NCBI GenBank assembly: GCA_034508935.3
Contig: CM067444.1
Coordinates: forward strand, 103,749,469 to 103,813,468
Direction of reading: 5' to 3'
Length of the DNA: 64,000 nucleotides
Origin: Berghia stephanieae
Taxonomy: Eukaryota > Mollusca > Gastropoda > Nudibranchia > Aeolidiidae
Part shown: positions 50,201 through 61,984 of the stretch, in pieces
How positions within the stretch are numbered: position 1 is the first letter of the stretch
Layout: the number at the start of each line of letters is the position of its first letter
Translations under genes and position numbers: made by a program
The notes under the pieces: generated by a model
What the model was told of the DNA's origin: nothing
Databases searched by the model: none
What the model saw: only the letters and a program-made list of their open reading frames with translations

Positions 50201-53200
50201 GGTAATTTAGTGAAAGGTGGATACATTGGAAAGCAATGATGCCAGAGATAAACTGCTGATTTAAGGCTCTTTTTCATGTCGCCAAAAAACAAAACTGTTG
50301 TTCAATACAAAATTGCTTCTTTCACCGAGAAAAAAAGAAAGAAACAAACGGTCAAAGGCAACAAATTGTATGTAATAGAACTGTGTAACGACAGACCAGA
50401 ACAGATTGAATTTTACTCTTAACTGGTATCAAATCTTATGGTTTTCATGAAGAGAGCAGAAACAACAATGCGTCTCTGGCTTCATGGAAACTTTAGTGAC
50501 CTACTTCATACTGTTCGTTTGGTAATAATGGTTTGTCCCCAATAATAACCAGACAAATATAAGAGAAATAATGAATTGAAAGTAAAAATGAAAAAAAGTC
50601 CACTCATTCAACAAAAATTATTTTAAAAAAGAAATAAAAGATATATATATGACCTTGCTACTGGGTCGAATGATGACATCTCCCTGGTCCATATTCTCTA
50701 ACAATTTCTCACACTCTCTGTAGTTGACATTATGGAAGTATGGGTGGGCAATGACACGCTTGATGTAAGCTATGGAAGGAAATCAATGACAGATTTGATA
50801 AATACAAATAAAAATTATTTTCTTCTTAGAATGGAAAAAATAAAAAGGTTTGATATTTTATTTTAATAAAAGGAGCTAGAAAAAAAATCCAATGATAATA
50901 AAACATTTAACTTACTTTGTCTTGCCTGTAATTTCTTTTTATCACTTTCTTTGTCCATGTCAATCTTCTCTGCATCATAATCGTAATACATGTCCTTTTG
51001 GGGTCTAGGAACAAAAAAGAAAAAATCCCAAAGATCAGTTTATTTCTAGATATTAAACGACCACCACTGTCATAGCTTGACAATTCACTCCAATGCATTC
51101 CTAGACGCTATCATAAGAAATGGAAAAAAAATATTCTCATCAAACAAGACTATGGGCTCGCTCTCAAAACCTCATCATCATCCATTGTGGCTTGTGCTCT
51201 TGAGCACGTTGTCGGTCAGTTGTCTCCACGAATCACGGTCCTCTGTGGTGCGCATGAAATCTGTGTTGCTTTTAAAATCACATTTGGCCATTCTTAGTTA
51301 TTTAAATAAGTCATTCTTTGTCTTCCTCTAGCTCTCTTTCCTTCGACCATCCCAGATCTAGTTAAAATAGTAAGATAAATTTCAAACCAAAAGTGTAAAG
51401 CTTAATTAATTTTTCCTCTTTCAATTAAAAAAAAACTAGACACAAAAAACTCATTAGCAGAAGTATGATTAGAAAACTAAGTGGCCTTAAAGCAATGGGT
51501 GAGATATAGTAACAAATGGGCTAAATATCCACTCAGAGTATACCAGGATCATCATTCCCGTTTCACTTTCCCTTGTCCCTTCATTCACCTTGTTACAAAA
51601 GACACTTTCCTTTCCACCAGGGACCAATCATTTACATTACACATTCCCTTGTACCTTCAATCACCTTGTTACAAAAGACATTTATTTCCCTTTCCATCTT
51701 AGACCATCTGGGCGCTAAAGATACTAAAATAAATTACATTTAAGAGAAAATGTGCTTGCATCAAAAAAAGTAATAAAGATATAGGGGGTGTGTGTGTGGG
51801 GGGAGGGGTAAAATTCTAAACTAAAACCCAAAAAAAGAAGAAATAAGCAAACATATACCTCCACATATTGTCTTTGTCAGCCAGATCAGAAGACTTGCTT
51901 GTGAGTTCAACTTGAAAACGTTCAATGTCAATTTTGGTGATGCGGCAATGGACAATTTGATTCATCTATCATTATCCAAAGAGAAAATTAATTCATCATT
52001 AGGAAACATCATCATCATTAAAAATCTGCACATTCCTAATGAGATATGGGAAAGATGGCAGTGAGTACAGTAATGCAACACTGCCAGATTCTGATAAAAC
52101 ATGTTTAACTTTAAAATGTTGTCCAGAAAACTTTCACTTCAAATGTCGACCAAGATCAATCCTTATCAACAGGTTTCAATCTGAGACTTAACACTTTGTA
52201 ACAAGTAACGAGTTTCATTTTTATTTTATCTTTTTGACAAGTTAGGGTGTAATCATAATTGATATTTGAAGTAAAGGTTTGGTTCTGTTTCGTATATGGC
52301 TGAGCATTAGCTTATTTTGTTTTTTAATCTCAGCATCAACTCTTTGAAAAATAGCTTATTCTCCAAAACTTTGCAACAATTTGATCTGGTCCAGACAATG
52401 TCCTATTCCAAAAATCTCATTGAATTTTACATCCATATTTTATCCCTACCTGTACACGATCTGACGGATCTCTGACTTGCTTGTCACTGAGATTCTTCTT
52501 GTGAATGAATCCAGTCACTCCACTGTCCAGCCGTGTCTTGACCCCAATGGCTGAACCAGGGCATTTGCCACTGTCAAAGTGACTCCACACCTAGCAAAAA
52601 TACACACGATTTGTCAGCTTGATGGAAAACAAAGTTCTTGGAGGCTTTTAATCTAATAATAATAAAAAATAAATTTTATTTGTGAAATGCACACTTCCAT
52701 TCAAATGATGGCTCTAGGCTCAATATTTTTACTTAGCGTACAAGGTATAACTGAGTGACAAATATTAAGGAGCAGGCACTGGTGAAGAATATAAGCATTA
52801 AATCGTCCCAACCATCAAGTAACCTCTGTGGTGCATTGGTAGCGCATCTGACCAGTAATCAAGAAGTCTGAGGTTCGATCCCCAGCTGTGGCATGTTGAT
52901 TTTTTGGGATGCTTTTCTTTTCGTACTTTTCTTTCTGCTTTTTCTGGCATTGGTTTATATACACCTTTTTAGATAGGGTATAATAATGATTTGAATGAAA
53001 AAAGTATAAAGATATATAGAAGTTTACAAATGACAGTGCAAAATTCAGATAAAAAAGATGATAGTTCTTGAATGACGGCATAAAAATTGAAAAAGATCTC
53101 TTGAGAATCACTTTGAAATTTCCGACTGTATGAGACAGAAGGAACTGGAACTGGCCCTCATTTACTTATCAAAATCAATTAAATCTATGTTTTAAAATAT

Positions 53201-56200
53201 ATCTTCAAAACTTTCATCAAAACCTTAAATGCATAACACAATTATTTTCCTACTATATTCACCTTTGTTGTTATAATTTAATTGGGGTTGGTGGTGGTTT
53301 GAAGTTTTCAAATAGACCTCTTGACATATTTGAATGAAAGGAATTTTAGCAAGAGCTGCCTACACTGTTGATGTAAATCTAATCCTCTTCAAGATAAGTT
53401 CATTATAAGACAATTAAATAATGGATCTAGACGACAGGATTCCAACGATCAAAAGAGAAAGATAAAGAAATTCTTTCAAACAAGAATTGACATTAACTTT
53501 GATCCGGATGAAAGAGAGAAATTTTAACAAGATTCTTAAAATACATTGGTCACCTCCCCTCAAGCCCCCACTCCCTCTGTTAAATATGTCTTACGCAGGG
53601 AAACAATCACTCACATCACATAACTCTGGGAACTCTGTCGAGTGACAAAAAGGACACTGCCACAAGCCAGTCTCATCGTCACGAACGGGATTAGCTTGAT
53701 CTAGCTGGTCTCCTTGGGGTCGTTTGTAAGCAATACCAGACACACGACACATCACCAATTTACCTGGGAATTAAGGACAACAAGTACGATGATGACAATG
53801 GTGACAATATGAAATCAATTATGATAATAAAATATGTTGATTAAACCATAAGATAGAAACGCTTTTTGCACCTGGTCATTTCAATAGTACTGAAATATAT
53901 GACATTTGTAATGATTTTCTCATCAAAAGATGTCAAAAATTTATTCACAATTTATATATTTTTAACTGTAATTTCCACCTAATTATTTTCGATGTGAAAA
54001 ATTCCTATCACCAAAAGAGACAAAAGCTTGCAATTGGTTTCTTTAAGATAAAAACTTTGAAAATAGGAAATGGTTGTCTGATGAAAAGAAAACTCACCAA
54101 CATAGAAAGTTTCAGGAGTTTCCTTGGTCAACATATTAAATCTTTCCTCTAGAGATGGTGAGCGATATGGGGTCCTAAGATCTTTGTAGCGATGATTCAA
54201 CTCAGCACGAATATCGTACAATGTGATATGCTTGTCTCCATATCCCTGAAATTTTATATAATTTAAAAATTGTGAAACATTACATTTCAAACACTTCTTA
54301 AATTGGGTAACAAATACTTCTTTCATTACTTCAATTTTAATAAAGAACCCATAACCTAGAAAAAAAAAAAAAACAAAAAAAAAAACAGAAAAATATCTAT
54401 TTCCTCCTTTTCCACACTTCCTTCTCAGCCAATGTCTCATAACATATTCAAGTTTTTTTGGTTTCATGGTATAAAATACTCTTTAGAAAAATGTGATTTT
54501 ATCACACCACATCAATCCAAAGTTTAAAAAATAACTTTTTAAATGGATAAGAGCATATTTTTGGTGGTAATTTGTAAAAGTATTTTAACCATTGAGTTTA
54601 GATCATGGTAAGTGGCCATCCCTACCGTCGAAGACAATAATTGAGAGGGTGAGTTCTTGGCCTTCTTCATTTTCTATGAAGAGAGATGGAAGTAAGTCAT
54701 ATAAATAACTTTAACTATTGTTTAGACCTGTCTACTGTCTTCTACTTTTAGAATCAACTGTTTTTCTTAGAATTATCTGTGCAAGAGAACTTAAATTAAA
54801 TCTTAGGTTGTCAAACATAAATGGCAATAAAACACTGCCTTATTATACAAACTTTTGTTATTAATTATAACCATAAATAACTACACAAACCTGGCGCTCC
54901 AATTCTTCAGCAAATGCATCCAAGTCCAAATCTTTCAGACGTTCTGGGCTTTCTAGAATTTCCTCCAAAGCAGATGCAGGGTTGGCATCCTCTGCTGTGT
55001 CATCATATTCCAATGCATCAACTGCCATCTTACGGGCCCATTCATAAGCTTCAGGGTGGACACGAGATCCGTCTAGCACATCCACATAAACGTCTGACCT
55101 GTGTCAACAGAATTTTATTTTTTTTTAAGGGCATGAAACCATATTCAAAAATATGTTTAATTCTCATCCCCTTATATTAAAAAAAACAACAAACAAATAT
55201 TATTCAATAATTTTGCTGAGTGGTTTTTAAGAATGGGATACAAGTTTTCAAAATGATCATTTCAGACTGACATTTGAATAACAGAAATGGGATTCATATC
55301 AATCACATAGCTACATAAAAAGAGCAACAAGTTTTTCATATTACACTCTCTAATTATTCAATGTAAATGCTCTTCATAACACAGACCTGCGTACTTGAAA
55401 ATTTAAAAATTCGTAGTTTATAGGATATAACACTAATAGTCACTATAATTAACTTTATAGATCAACAATTTACCACCACAAGGGTCAAATAATCCTTCTA
55501 AATCATTAAAATTAGAATGTCTGACATCACCTTCCTTTTCTATAAGTTTTACCGACTTTTCTAAATCATTAAAATTAGAATGTCTGACATCAACTTTCCT
55601 TTTCTATAAGTTTTAACAACTTTTCTAAATCATTAAAATTAGAATGTCTGACATCAACTTTCCTTTTCTATAAGTTTTAACGACTTTTCTAAATCATTAA
55701 AATTAGAATGTCTGACATCAACTTTCCTTTTCTATAAGTTTTAATGACTTAGGGTGTTCAGGAAATTCTGAAATTGAAGCCAAAATTTTGTAATTCTACT
55801 AATTTTTCGTAGGAGTAGGCATGTCGGATAACAGTTGTTGACACCTAACACTTCAATGCCTATGCCAGACCTTCAAACTTTTCAATACTCACAGAAATCA
55901 AGTTCTCTGCATTCAACCAGAGGGACTTAATACAGGGGGGGGGGGGGGGGGGGAATTAACCAAATAAAAAGTTTAAAACAAAACTCACGTGTCTCCAAGC
56001 TGGTTGGTGTCAATCATGATAAATCCTGCACAGTTGATGAAGACTTTGGGGCCCATGTCACACAACGACACCAACTGAGTTCGGTTCTCCAGCCGACTAT
56101 TGTTCTGCTTCAGTGTCTGTTCGATAAAAACATAACCAAAAACTTCTATGTCAAATGATTTGATTAAGTAACTGTTGGTTTTGTTTCAAAATAAAGGAAT

Positions 56201-59200
56201 AAGTATTATGTGTGTGTGTGTGTGAGGGGGGGAGGTTATTATAGACAAAAATCAATATATCATGATGTTAAGTAAATTCTTTCATTTAGACATAGGGACA
56301 GGTAGTTGACAAGTAAGCGGGCTGCTAAGTACAAAGTAAGAGAAATATTCATCTAACTTACGTTGATAATCTGTGAGGCCTTCCTTGGTCCAAGCCCACA
56401 GACAAACTGAAGGAGAGGTTGAGTGTAAGGAAATGCCAGCACTTGGTTGATGTCGACACCCACCTCATTAACACGATTAACAAATTCCAAGTATAGAGAA
56501 TCTAAGAGATCCTCTTTAGCTAGAGCCTCCTTTAGGATAGAAAAAAAGTTAAGCATCATAATACCTTGAAAAGGTGTGTGTAATACGGTGCCCAATAGGC
56601 AGGAAAAAAAAAAGAAAATCACCCCAACAAAATCAGCCTTCCTCAACTGGGGATCAAACTCGGTTTGTTTTTCTTAAAGGTTTTTACAGTGCTTACGATA
56701 TTTAGATCATGTCAGTGCCAGTAAATAGGAAACTAACTAAACTAACTAGAGCTTTTTTACAGAGTGCAATATCCACTAAATGTGCTCAAAGCGCTTTACA
56801 AAGGGTTCCAGCAATATGTAACATGTAGAACGAGACATAACGCCTGTTAGGCGATATTACAATTTTATTCCGAGAGAGACAACGCTGTTGACAGCCAGGT
56901 ACTCATTTTACACCTGAGTACGGTGAGAGAATGTGAGTAAAGAGTCTTTTCCAAGGACTCAACTATGCGACAAGCGAGGTTCGAACCCAGGACCTTCTGA
57001 TCCTAAAGCGAGTGTCATACCACAAGACCACATAGCCGCACAAGGAAGAAAATGGAAAAATCAAAGAATTCTAGAATTACTTAAAACAACCAAAAAAGTA
57101 TTATCAGTATTATTCTGATAAAATTCTATACAAAGGATTCATAGTAGAAGGTCTGTCATAAGAAGACGAATGCAGCTTATCACAGAAGAATACAGCGCTT
57201 CCAAGCAACCTAGACTAAGTTAAAGTAAAGATAAAAGTCAAATAGGATGGGGGACAATGTGTGTAAATAGCCTTTCCCATGGGGTACCTATTGACAAGAT
57301 TTCAAACCTGGGGGCTTGTCTTAAGGTTACCACTAAACCACAGTGGCACATAATTATGTTTTTTGTTTTTTTTTTGTTTTTTAAGTGTTTTACAGCGCTT
57401 GCAACACATTAAGGTCATATCAGCACCAGTAAAAAGGAAGAAAATGGGATAGTAAAAAGTTCTAGAATTACAATTAAAGCACAAAAGAAAAGGTAAGACA
57501 AAGGGGAATTGGTTCAAATAGGGAACAGATGTAGATTCCAAGAGCACACCGTCAAAGTACTTAGTTTGAGATCACCTAAAAGTCTCATCCAGACACAAGC
57601 ACAGGTCCCAACTAAGAGGAATACACGCAAATGTTTACCAATTATATAATATAATATGTAAACTAAACATAATACAATGCATAACAGAGAGATGATTTAC
57701 AAGGAAAAAAATATCATCTCCCAAAACTATAACTATACATTCGACTGTTTCCCTCCCAGCCAAGGAACTCCGGCAAGGATCAGGACAAAACTAAGTAATC
57801 TCATTCCAAGACAATGACAGGCAGGGATGTAAATGCAAAGTTGAAAAAAAATCTGAAATTCTGCGAGCTCATTTCAATAGTCTAAACTCCAAGTGACACT
57901 CCAGGAATGAGGTGATAAATGGCCTTCTGATTGTGACAACATTTTTAGGACTTTTGAGTGATAAGTCTCAGAATAAAATCTAAATTATTTTGTTTATGGA
58001 TGGATTTTAATGATTTATGTCTCCTTTTTGTCCTATTTGGTGTTGGTCATGCTTAAATCAGTGCCCATTAATTTAGTATTATCCTTATCTTTATCTTTAT
58101 TAAACAGGGTTAAATTAGTTTGGGGTAATGAAAAAATCAGAATTTTGGAATTCTTAACTTATTTTCACCGCACGTAATCCAACACCTAAACGTTTATATC
58201 AAAATTATATTCAGGTCAAAATATTACCCCCAATTACTAAATGAATCTGACAATAATAAAAACTCGTACTCAAATTTCAACAGCCATAATATTACTACTA
58301 AGGCCAATTTTGAGATTGGAAAGATGGTCACTTCCCGATATTTATCATTTTCTCAGGCCCCAAACCCTTCTGCTAATAACAAAGGCAATTAGAAGTACAT
58401 TGCAATTAAAATACTACATAAGGTTTTGAATCGTGTTAAAAGCCCTTTACTTTATTGGTGTAGCTTTCAATGAGAACAAACAAATTTGATTTTTCCCCCC
58501 ACCACAGTCCAAGGTTCGTGGCAGTCTCAACCAGAAATGAGACCCCATAGAAATTTCTCATAAAGACCAAGGCTAAGGGAAATGTATCTTCAGACTCATC
58601 ATGACTGAAATGAATTGCAACACACAGGAATTACTTACAGAAACAGAAATACATTCCAACTGAGCCTTAGGAAGAAAGTGTAACAACAACTCAGCACTCA
58701 GTCATGAATACTCGATATGTATCCACCATCTTCTACTTTCGATTCTGCAGCTCATGTTTTGCTTCCGGTAAACTAAAAATAACCCTCCTTGTTTACACAA
58801 CAGATGTGAATCTAGTTCCGAATTAAAATTAGGAAAATTCGGAAATTCGAACGCTATCAATCCTTAGTACTTCCGAATTAAAATTCGGAAGCTGTCGTGG
58901 AAATAAGTTGAATGGTTAAATACACGTATAATCATAACTGACACAACAGTAGTGTTAATTAAGTGTTTCAGTACATTGAAAATGGATATTCACTGCAAAT
59001 TCTCTATTGTACAGAGTTGTTGGTAGTGAGGTATTGAGAAATATTTAAATAGTTTGGGGAAGCTAGAAAATGTGTGAAAAATAGGAAATCCTAATAATTC
59101 TGAAAGATTTACATCCCTGGACAGGAAACAATTGGAAAACGGGCATGGAGGGATAGAAGACACAGCATGTACCTCCCTGCCCACTATGGGAGGTCAGGAT

Positions 59201-61646
59201 CCCCACCCAGGACATATAATTAAAATATAGCAATACCTGAAGTGGGTGGTACTTGAGGCAAAGGACATCCTCATCTGGATTACACAGCTGTGCAAATTCT
59301 AGCAAAGGGTCCTGAAGACGTCTTGCTATGGAAATGGCATGGCGCAATGGGGCAGGGTAGTCTCGGAATTCACTCTGGGTGAAAATTAAAAGAAAATCAT
59401 TATTTGAATGCAGTGAATTTTCTGTATCACTCAATGTAGGAGTAAATAGAAAAACTTATATATCTCAATTAATGGTAATAGATATGCATTGCTCTTAGAA
59501 AAACTTATATATCTCAATTAATGGTAATAGATATGCATTGCTCTTAGAAAAACTTATATATCTCAATTAATGGTAATAGATATGCATTGCTCTCAACATA
59601 CCACAATAACAATTAAATATTGAAGACTGATTTTTTTAAGAAATTGAGGAATACTGGAAATATCTTCTTCTTCTTCTTCTAGGTTCCATGCCTGGTCCAG
59701 GCTTCGGATACTGCATGAATTATCTCTCTCCATTCCTCCCTGTCTCTTGCTTTTTCAAACAGCTCTTGGATTGTTAGGTTGGTGAAGCCCTTCAGTTGGT
59801 CTATGAGTGTTTTTCTTTGTCTCCCCCGGGCGCGTTTACCAGGTATTTTTCCACAACTTGCCAGGTATTCATTCTTATCTTTCCTTACTATGTGTCCGAA
59901 AAAGGATAGTTGTCGATCCACTATTAAGGGCATTAGTTTCCTTTGTTGGTATGTTTGTTTTAGCACTTCTTCGTTCGTTTTGTGTGCAGTATACGATATT
60001 CTCTGCATCCTTCTCAAGCACCACATTTCAAAAGCTTCAATGTTCTTTTGTGTTTCTGCATTTGTAGTCCAGCTTTCGCATCCGTATAACAAGATTGGCC
60101 ACACGTAGCACTTCAAGACTCGGAATCTAATCCCGAACGACATCTGTTTGTTTTTCAAAATGTTTCCCAGGTCCATGAAGGCCTGTTTGGCTGGAGTTAT
60201 TCTTGCTCGTATGTCTCGGTTACATCTTCCATCTGTTGTCACTGGAAATATATGCCATTTAAAAAACAACTAACTTCAAAAATATCAAATTTGCCCAAAA
60301 TCCATTCCAAATAGTTCATGTTTTTGACACGTGAATAAGCATCCTTGGGTAAAAAAGACCCATTGAAAAATATAGATACAATGACTGAAACTCGGTAAAC
60401 TAATGGCATTTAACTCCTCAGATCAGCCCAATATATTGTACTAAAATGAGCTTCAATTAAAAACAAATGTCAATTTAGAATTTATTTTTCCATGTTTGTT
60501 TTTCTAATACAGGAAAAAATATACTTTAAAATCTTAATGAGTAAATATTTAATCATTCAAACCTACTTCTGCCCTTTTGGTGTTTTCAAAGATCATGGCC
60601 ATTTCATTATCCACAAGTTCCACATTGATAGCTGGCATTTGGTTCTCCATTTCCAACTCACTGACAATGGCTTTGATGTCATCCATTACCATTAGGGCCA
60701 TTCTATGAGGACAAAATGGTCATCGGGCGGTGTGAAACTTTGTAATATTATAGTAAAATATAAATGAAATGCATTATTTCATATGGATTATGACTATTTC
60801 AGCAATGTTTTCCAATTTCATAATTTTCAACAATGTTAAAAAAAAAAAGACCTTTGTTGTGTAGTGATTATACAAGTGACAAAATGTCATAATCTCTGTT
60901 GTGTGGTGATCATACAAAAAGGGACAAAATAACATAAAACCATTAAGTATAATTGCAACAACAATAAATTATTCAACATTGTAAAACATTAGCACAGGTG
61001 ATCTTCAACAAATCTACAGTGCAGTGCCTAGCAGAATAAAATGAGTAACAACCCACCTGGATTCTGGTGAAACAGCTATTACGTGGGGCTTTTTATCCTT
61101 GATGAATTCTTTCAATCTTTCCAAATCTTTTTCCTTTGGTCGAAAAAAATATTATAAAATTTATTATGCAAAACGAAACAATAACAGATAGTTAATTTGT
61201 TTATTTTCTTAAAAGTTTGGTAAATACTTTTTCCAAAAAAAAAAAAAAATAAATAAATAAAATATAAAATTGAACCATCAATTATTCATCAAAAAAAAAT
61301 ATTTAAAAAAAATATATATAACATTTCTCTATTATAATCATCTATTGTAATACAAACACTATATCTATTGCCAACAATACAGCCTATAACATCTTATTTT
61401 CAATGCAATGATAGCTGACAACTTCATCATTATTATTTGTTCTGTTCACCAGCATTTTCTCAAAATAAAGGGCTGTTTACATGTTATCAAAACTTCTTGA
61501 TGAACCACCTTCCCATACACAATCTTACCTTCCCCATCTTATCCACCTCTCTCCAAGCATTCTTCCTCTTTGTGATATGCTCCAATCTTATAAACTCCAT
61601 CACTGACGCATCTCCGTCAATAAGGGCACCAAATCCTGGTACATCT
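42537..61646 (-). CDS. SUPT6H: Transcription elongation factor and histone chaperone Spt6, C-terminal part (20 exons)
   Basis: Spt6 binds RNA polymerase II and histones and keeps chromatin intact during elongation. Exons in gene order: 61529-61646, 61057-61133, 60567-60702, 59238-59374, 56362-56529, 55988-56116, 54891-55098, 54098-54245, 53615-53763, 52450-52590, 51859-51965, 50916-51004, 50654-50769, 49775-49897, 48853-49013, 47543-47732, 47219-47281, 46155-46293, 44499-44716 and 42537-42757. They sum to about 945 codons. Similarity to vertebrate Spt6 is continuous, for example [32 protein letters not shown] and [11 protein letters not shown]. Order is YqgF-like core, helix-hairpin-helix, DLD region, S1 domain, tandem SH2, Thr-Pro-rich tail. 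The N-terminal roughly 780 residues are off the right edge. Four one-base breaks, each a missing G, occur in the last five exons and are probably sequence errors. The tail meets the TLDc gene end to end. Confidence 0.92.
43215..44345 (+). mobile_element. Broken LINE (endonuclease and RT pieces) carrying a SINE
   Basis: 43215-43285 reads [17 protein letters not shown], the catalytic end of an AP-type endonuclease. After a deleted middle, 43470-43700 reads [20 protein letters not shown] with the usual [16 protein letters not shown] block of reverse transcriptase. At 43895-43914 and 44260-44300 the halves of motif A, NFVD and [12 protein letters not shown], are separated by a SINE at 43915-44259. 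Several stops and frame changes show the copy is dead. Confidence 0.85.
43915..44259 (-). mobile_element. SINE family F inserted in LINE motif A
   Basis: 345-bp element, nearly identical to 49091-49421. Read on the minus strand it starts GTGGTTGGATGGGAGCATCA and ends in a poly-A run. Taking it out joins GAC and TTC exactly, giving the LINE motif FVDFKKAFD. A target duplication is short or lost. Confidence 0.85.
45201..45406. mobile_element. MITE with about 46-bp inverted repeats
   Basis: 206-bp element whose ends share CCTTCGTAAACTAAAGGCTT-like sequence in inverted orientation, continuing through GATACTGACCAAAAAA; the arms meet near the middle. A diverged half-copy is visible at about 45680-45830 (GAGACTGACCAAAAATGTCA). 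In the SUPT6H intron between 44716 and 46155. Confidence 0.65.
45895..45919. repeat. Poly-G tract
   Basis: G run of about 25 bases in a SUPT6H intron. Its length in the assembly is unlikely to be exact. Confidence 0.9.
47543..50769 (-). CDS. SUPT6H: SUPT6H exons for the tandem SH2 domains
   Basis: Exons 50654-50769, 49775-49897, 48853-49013 and 47543-47732, about visible residues 537-732. The first SH2 has [20 protein letters not shown] and the phosphate-binding arginine in [24 protein letters not shown] and [17 protein letters not shown] lead into the second SH2 ([42 protein letters not shown]). In Spt6 this pair binds the phosphorylated linker of Rpb1. The last exon has one missing G near 47560, just before DPIPG. 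Confidence 0.9.
48119..48480 (-). mobile_element. SINE-like family E, minus strand
   Basis: About 360 bp matching the 3' two thirds of family E (plus-strand words GCAACACTTCAAGGTCATAT and AGAACAGACGT-like sequence); 5'-truncated. In the SUPT6H intron between 47543 and 49013. Confidence 0.8.
49091..49421 (-). mobile_element. SINE family F with 13-bp target duplication
   Basis: Flanked by TGACAAAGACTAA at 49078-49090 and 49422-49434, with the poly-A tail as a T run at the left. Close in sequence to the copy at 43915-44259. The head (TTGGATGGGAGCATC) faintly recalls the end of 5S rRNA, but I cannot confirm that origin. Just upstream of SUPT6H exon 48853-49013. Confidence 0.85.
51140..51365 (-). 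mobile_element. LINE 3' end
   Basis: On the minus strand the frame ends [20 protein letters not shown] then a stop, followed by ATGATGATGAG-type simple sequence. This is the usual C terminus and tail of an endonuclease/RT-type LINE. Only the last about 200 bp remain, in a SUPT6H intron. Confidence 0.7.
51859..53763 (-). CDS. SUPT6H: SUPT6H exons for the S1 region
   Basis: Exons 53615-53763, 52450-52590 and 51859-51965, about visible residues 375-506. [16 protein letters not shown] opens the segment. GLWQCPFC, the HFDSGKCPG turn, [14 protein letters not shown] and [20 protein letters not shown] give the five-stranded S1 (OB-fold) domain, a nucleic-acid-binding module in the family. A SINE of family B sits in the intron at 52812-52990. 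Confidence 0.9.
52812..52990 (+). mobile_element. tRNA-derived SINE, family B
   Basis: The head CTGTGGTGCATTGGTAGCGC (box A) with GAGGTTCGATCCCCAG (box B) is the best-kept tRNA-like part in the window. The T-rich body ends near TATACACCTTTTTAGAT. Other copies: 32750-32932, 56560-56668 and a scrap at 37318-37366. In a SUPT6H intron, antisense to the gene. Confidence 0.8.
54098..56529 (-). CDS. SUPT6H: SUPT6H exons for the helix-hairpin-helix and DLD regions
   Basis: Four exons (56362-56529, 55988-56116, 54891-55098, 54098-54245), about visible residues 157-374. [14 protein letters not shown] is the helix-hairpin-helix turn. [45 protein letters not shown] and [18 protein letters not shown] follow the vertebrate protein almost residue for residue. 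All splice phases agree. Confidence 0.92.
55498..55751. repeat. 63-64-bp tandem repeat, four copies
   Basis: Units start CTAAATCATTAAAATTAGAA at 55498, 55561, 55625 and 55689 in the SUPT6H intron between 55098 and 55988. Nearly identical. Confidence 0.95.
56560..56668 (-). mobile_element. SINE family B, partial
   Basis: On the minus strand TTTGATCCCCAGTTGAGGAA is the box B end of the head, followed by the T-rich body. Box A is missing. It begins only about 30 bp upstream of SUPT6H exon 56362-56529. Confidence 0.7.
56745..57052 (-). mobile_element. tRNA-derived SINE, family A
   Basis: The full head is at the right end (minus strand GCGGCTATGTGGTCTTGTGG, box B GGGTTCGAACC). The body has CATTTTACACCTGAGTACGG and the end AATATCCACTAAATGTGCTC. 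A better preserved relative of 23233-23545. Confidence 0.85.
57362..59216 (-). mobile_element. SINE-like family E, split by a hAT-like element
   Basis: Family E tail and body at 57362-57821, and its first about 97 bp at 59120-59216, are separated by the element at 57822-59119. Rejoined across GACAGG they match other copies in order. Flanks ACATAATTA (left) and ACATATAATTA (right) look like its own target duplication. In a SUPT6H intron; the right end lies 22 bases from exon 59238-59374. Confidence 0.8.
57822..59119. mobile_element. hAT-like non-autonomous element, 1298 bp
   Basis: Termini CAGGGATGTAAAT and its inverse ATTTACATCCCTG are perfect over 13 bp and flanked by GACAGG on each side (57816-57821, 59120-59125). 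The 1.3-kb interior has only short frames with no transposase. It contains an internal palindromic patch around 58815-58885 with TTCCGAATTAAAATTCGGAA. Insertion into family E gives its relative age. Confidence 0.85.
59238..61646 (-). CDS. SUPT6H: SUPT6H exons for the YqgF/RNase H-like core
   Basis: Four exons (61529-61646, 61057-61133, 60567-60702, 59238-59374) encode about residues 1-156 of the visible part: [46 protein letters not shown] and [18 protein letters not shown]. These correspond to the YqgF-like domain of Spt6, which has lost nuclease activity in the family. The first exon begins in phase 2, so an upstream exon exists beyond 64000. Confidence 0.9.
59448..59594. repeat. 49-bp tandem repeat, three copies
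   Basis: Identical units beginning AGAAAAACTTATATATCTCA, in the SUPT6H intron between 59374 and 60567. Confidence 0.95.
59660..60280 (-). mobile_element. LINE 3' end (RT C-terminal region)
   Basis: A 196-codon open frame (60269-59679) contains [57 protein letters not shown] and a final [20 protein letters not shown]. This is the standard C-terminal part of endonuclease/RT LINEs. A (GAA)n simple tail follows at 59663-59679. Open over its whole length, so probably young, but 5'-truncated. In a SUPT6H intron, same strand as the gene. Confidence 0.85.
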
Positions 61647-61984
61647 CTAAAAATAACAAACAAGTTTAAAATATACAAAATAGCAACATTTAAAATTCAA
61701 TCCCAATTTGACAAAAATATTGAAAATATAGACCTGCATGCGAGTCCTGACCAAATTGTCTGAACTTTTTCACACATATCGCATTACCGGATATTTTATT
61801 TTGTAACTCAGTACTTAGTCATATACATTTTCTTTTGGATTGTCCTACCGAATATATTTATTTTAAAATGTTAAAAAGTACCAAACATTTATAGGGACAA
61901 GGGACAGCATGGAGGTAGAGTGGTAGTTTTATATTTTTTCAAAAATAAAATTAATAATTATTTTTTACATAGACAGATAGGCCT

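Noticed and set aside
52812-52885. Functional tRNA gene
   Set aside because: Boxes A and B are good but the stems do not close, and the same head with the same body recurs elsewhere, so it is a SINE.
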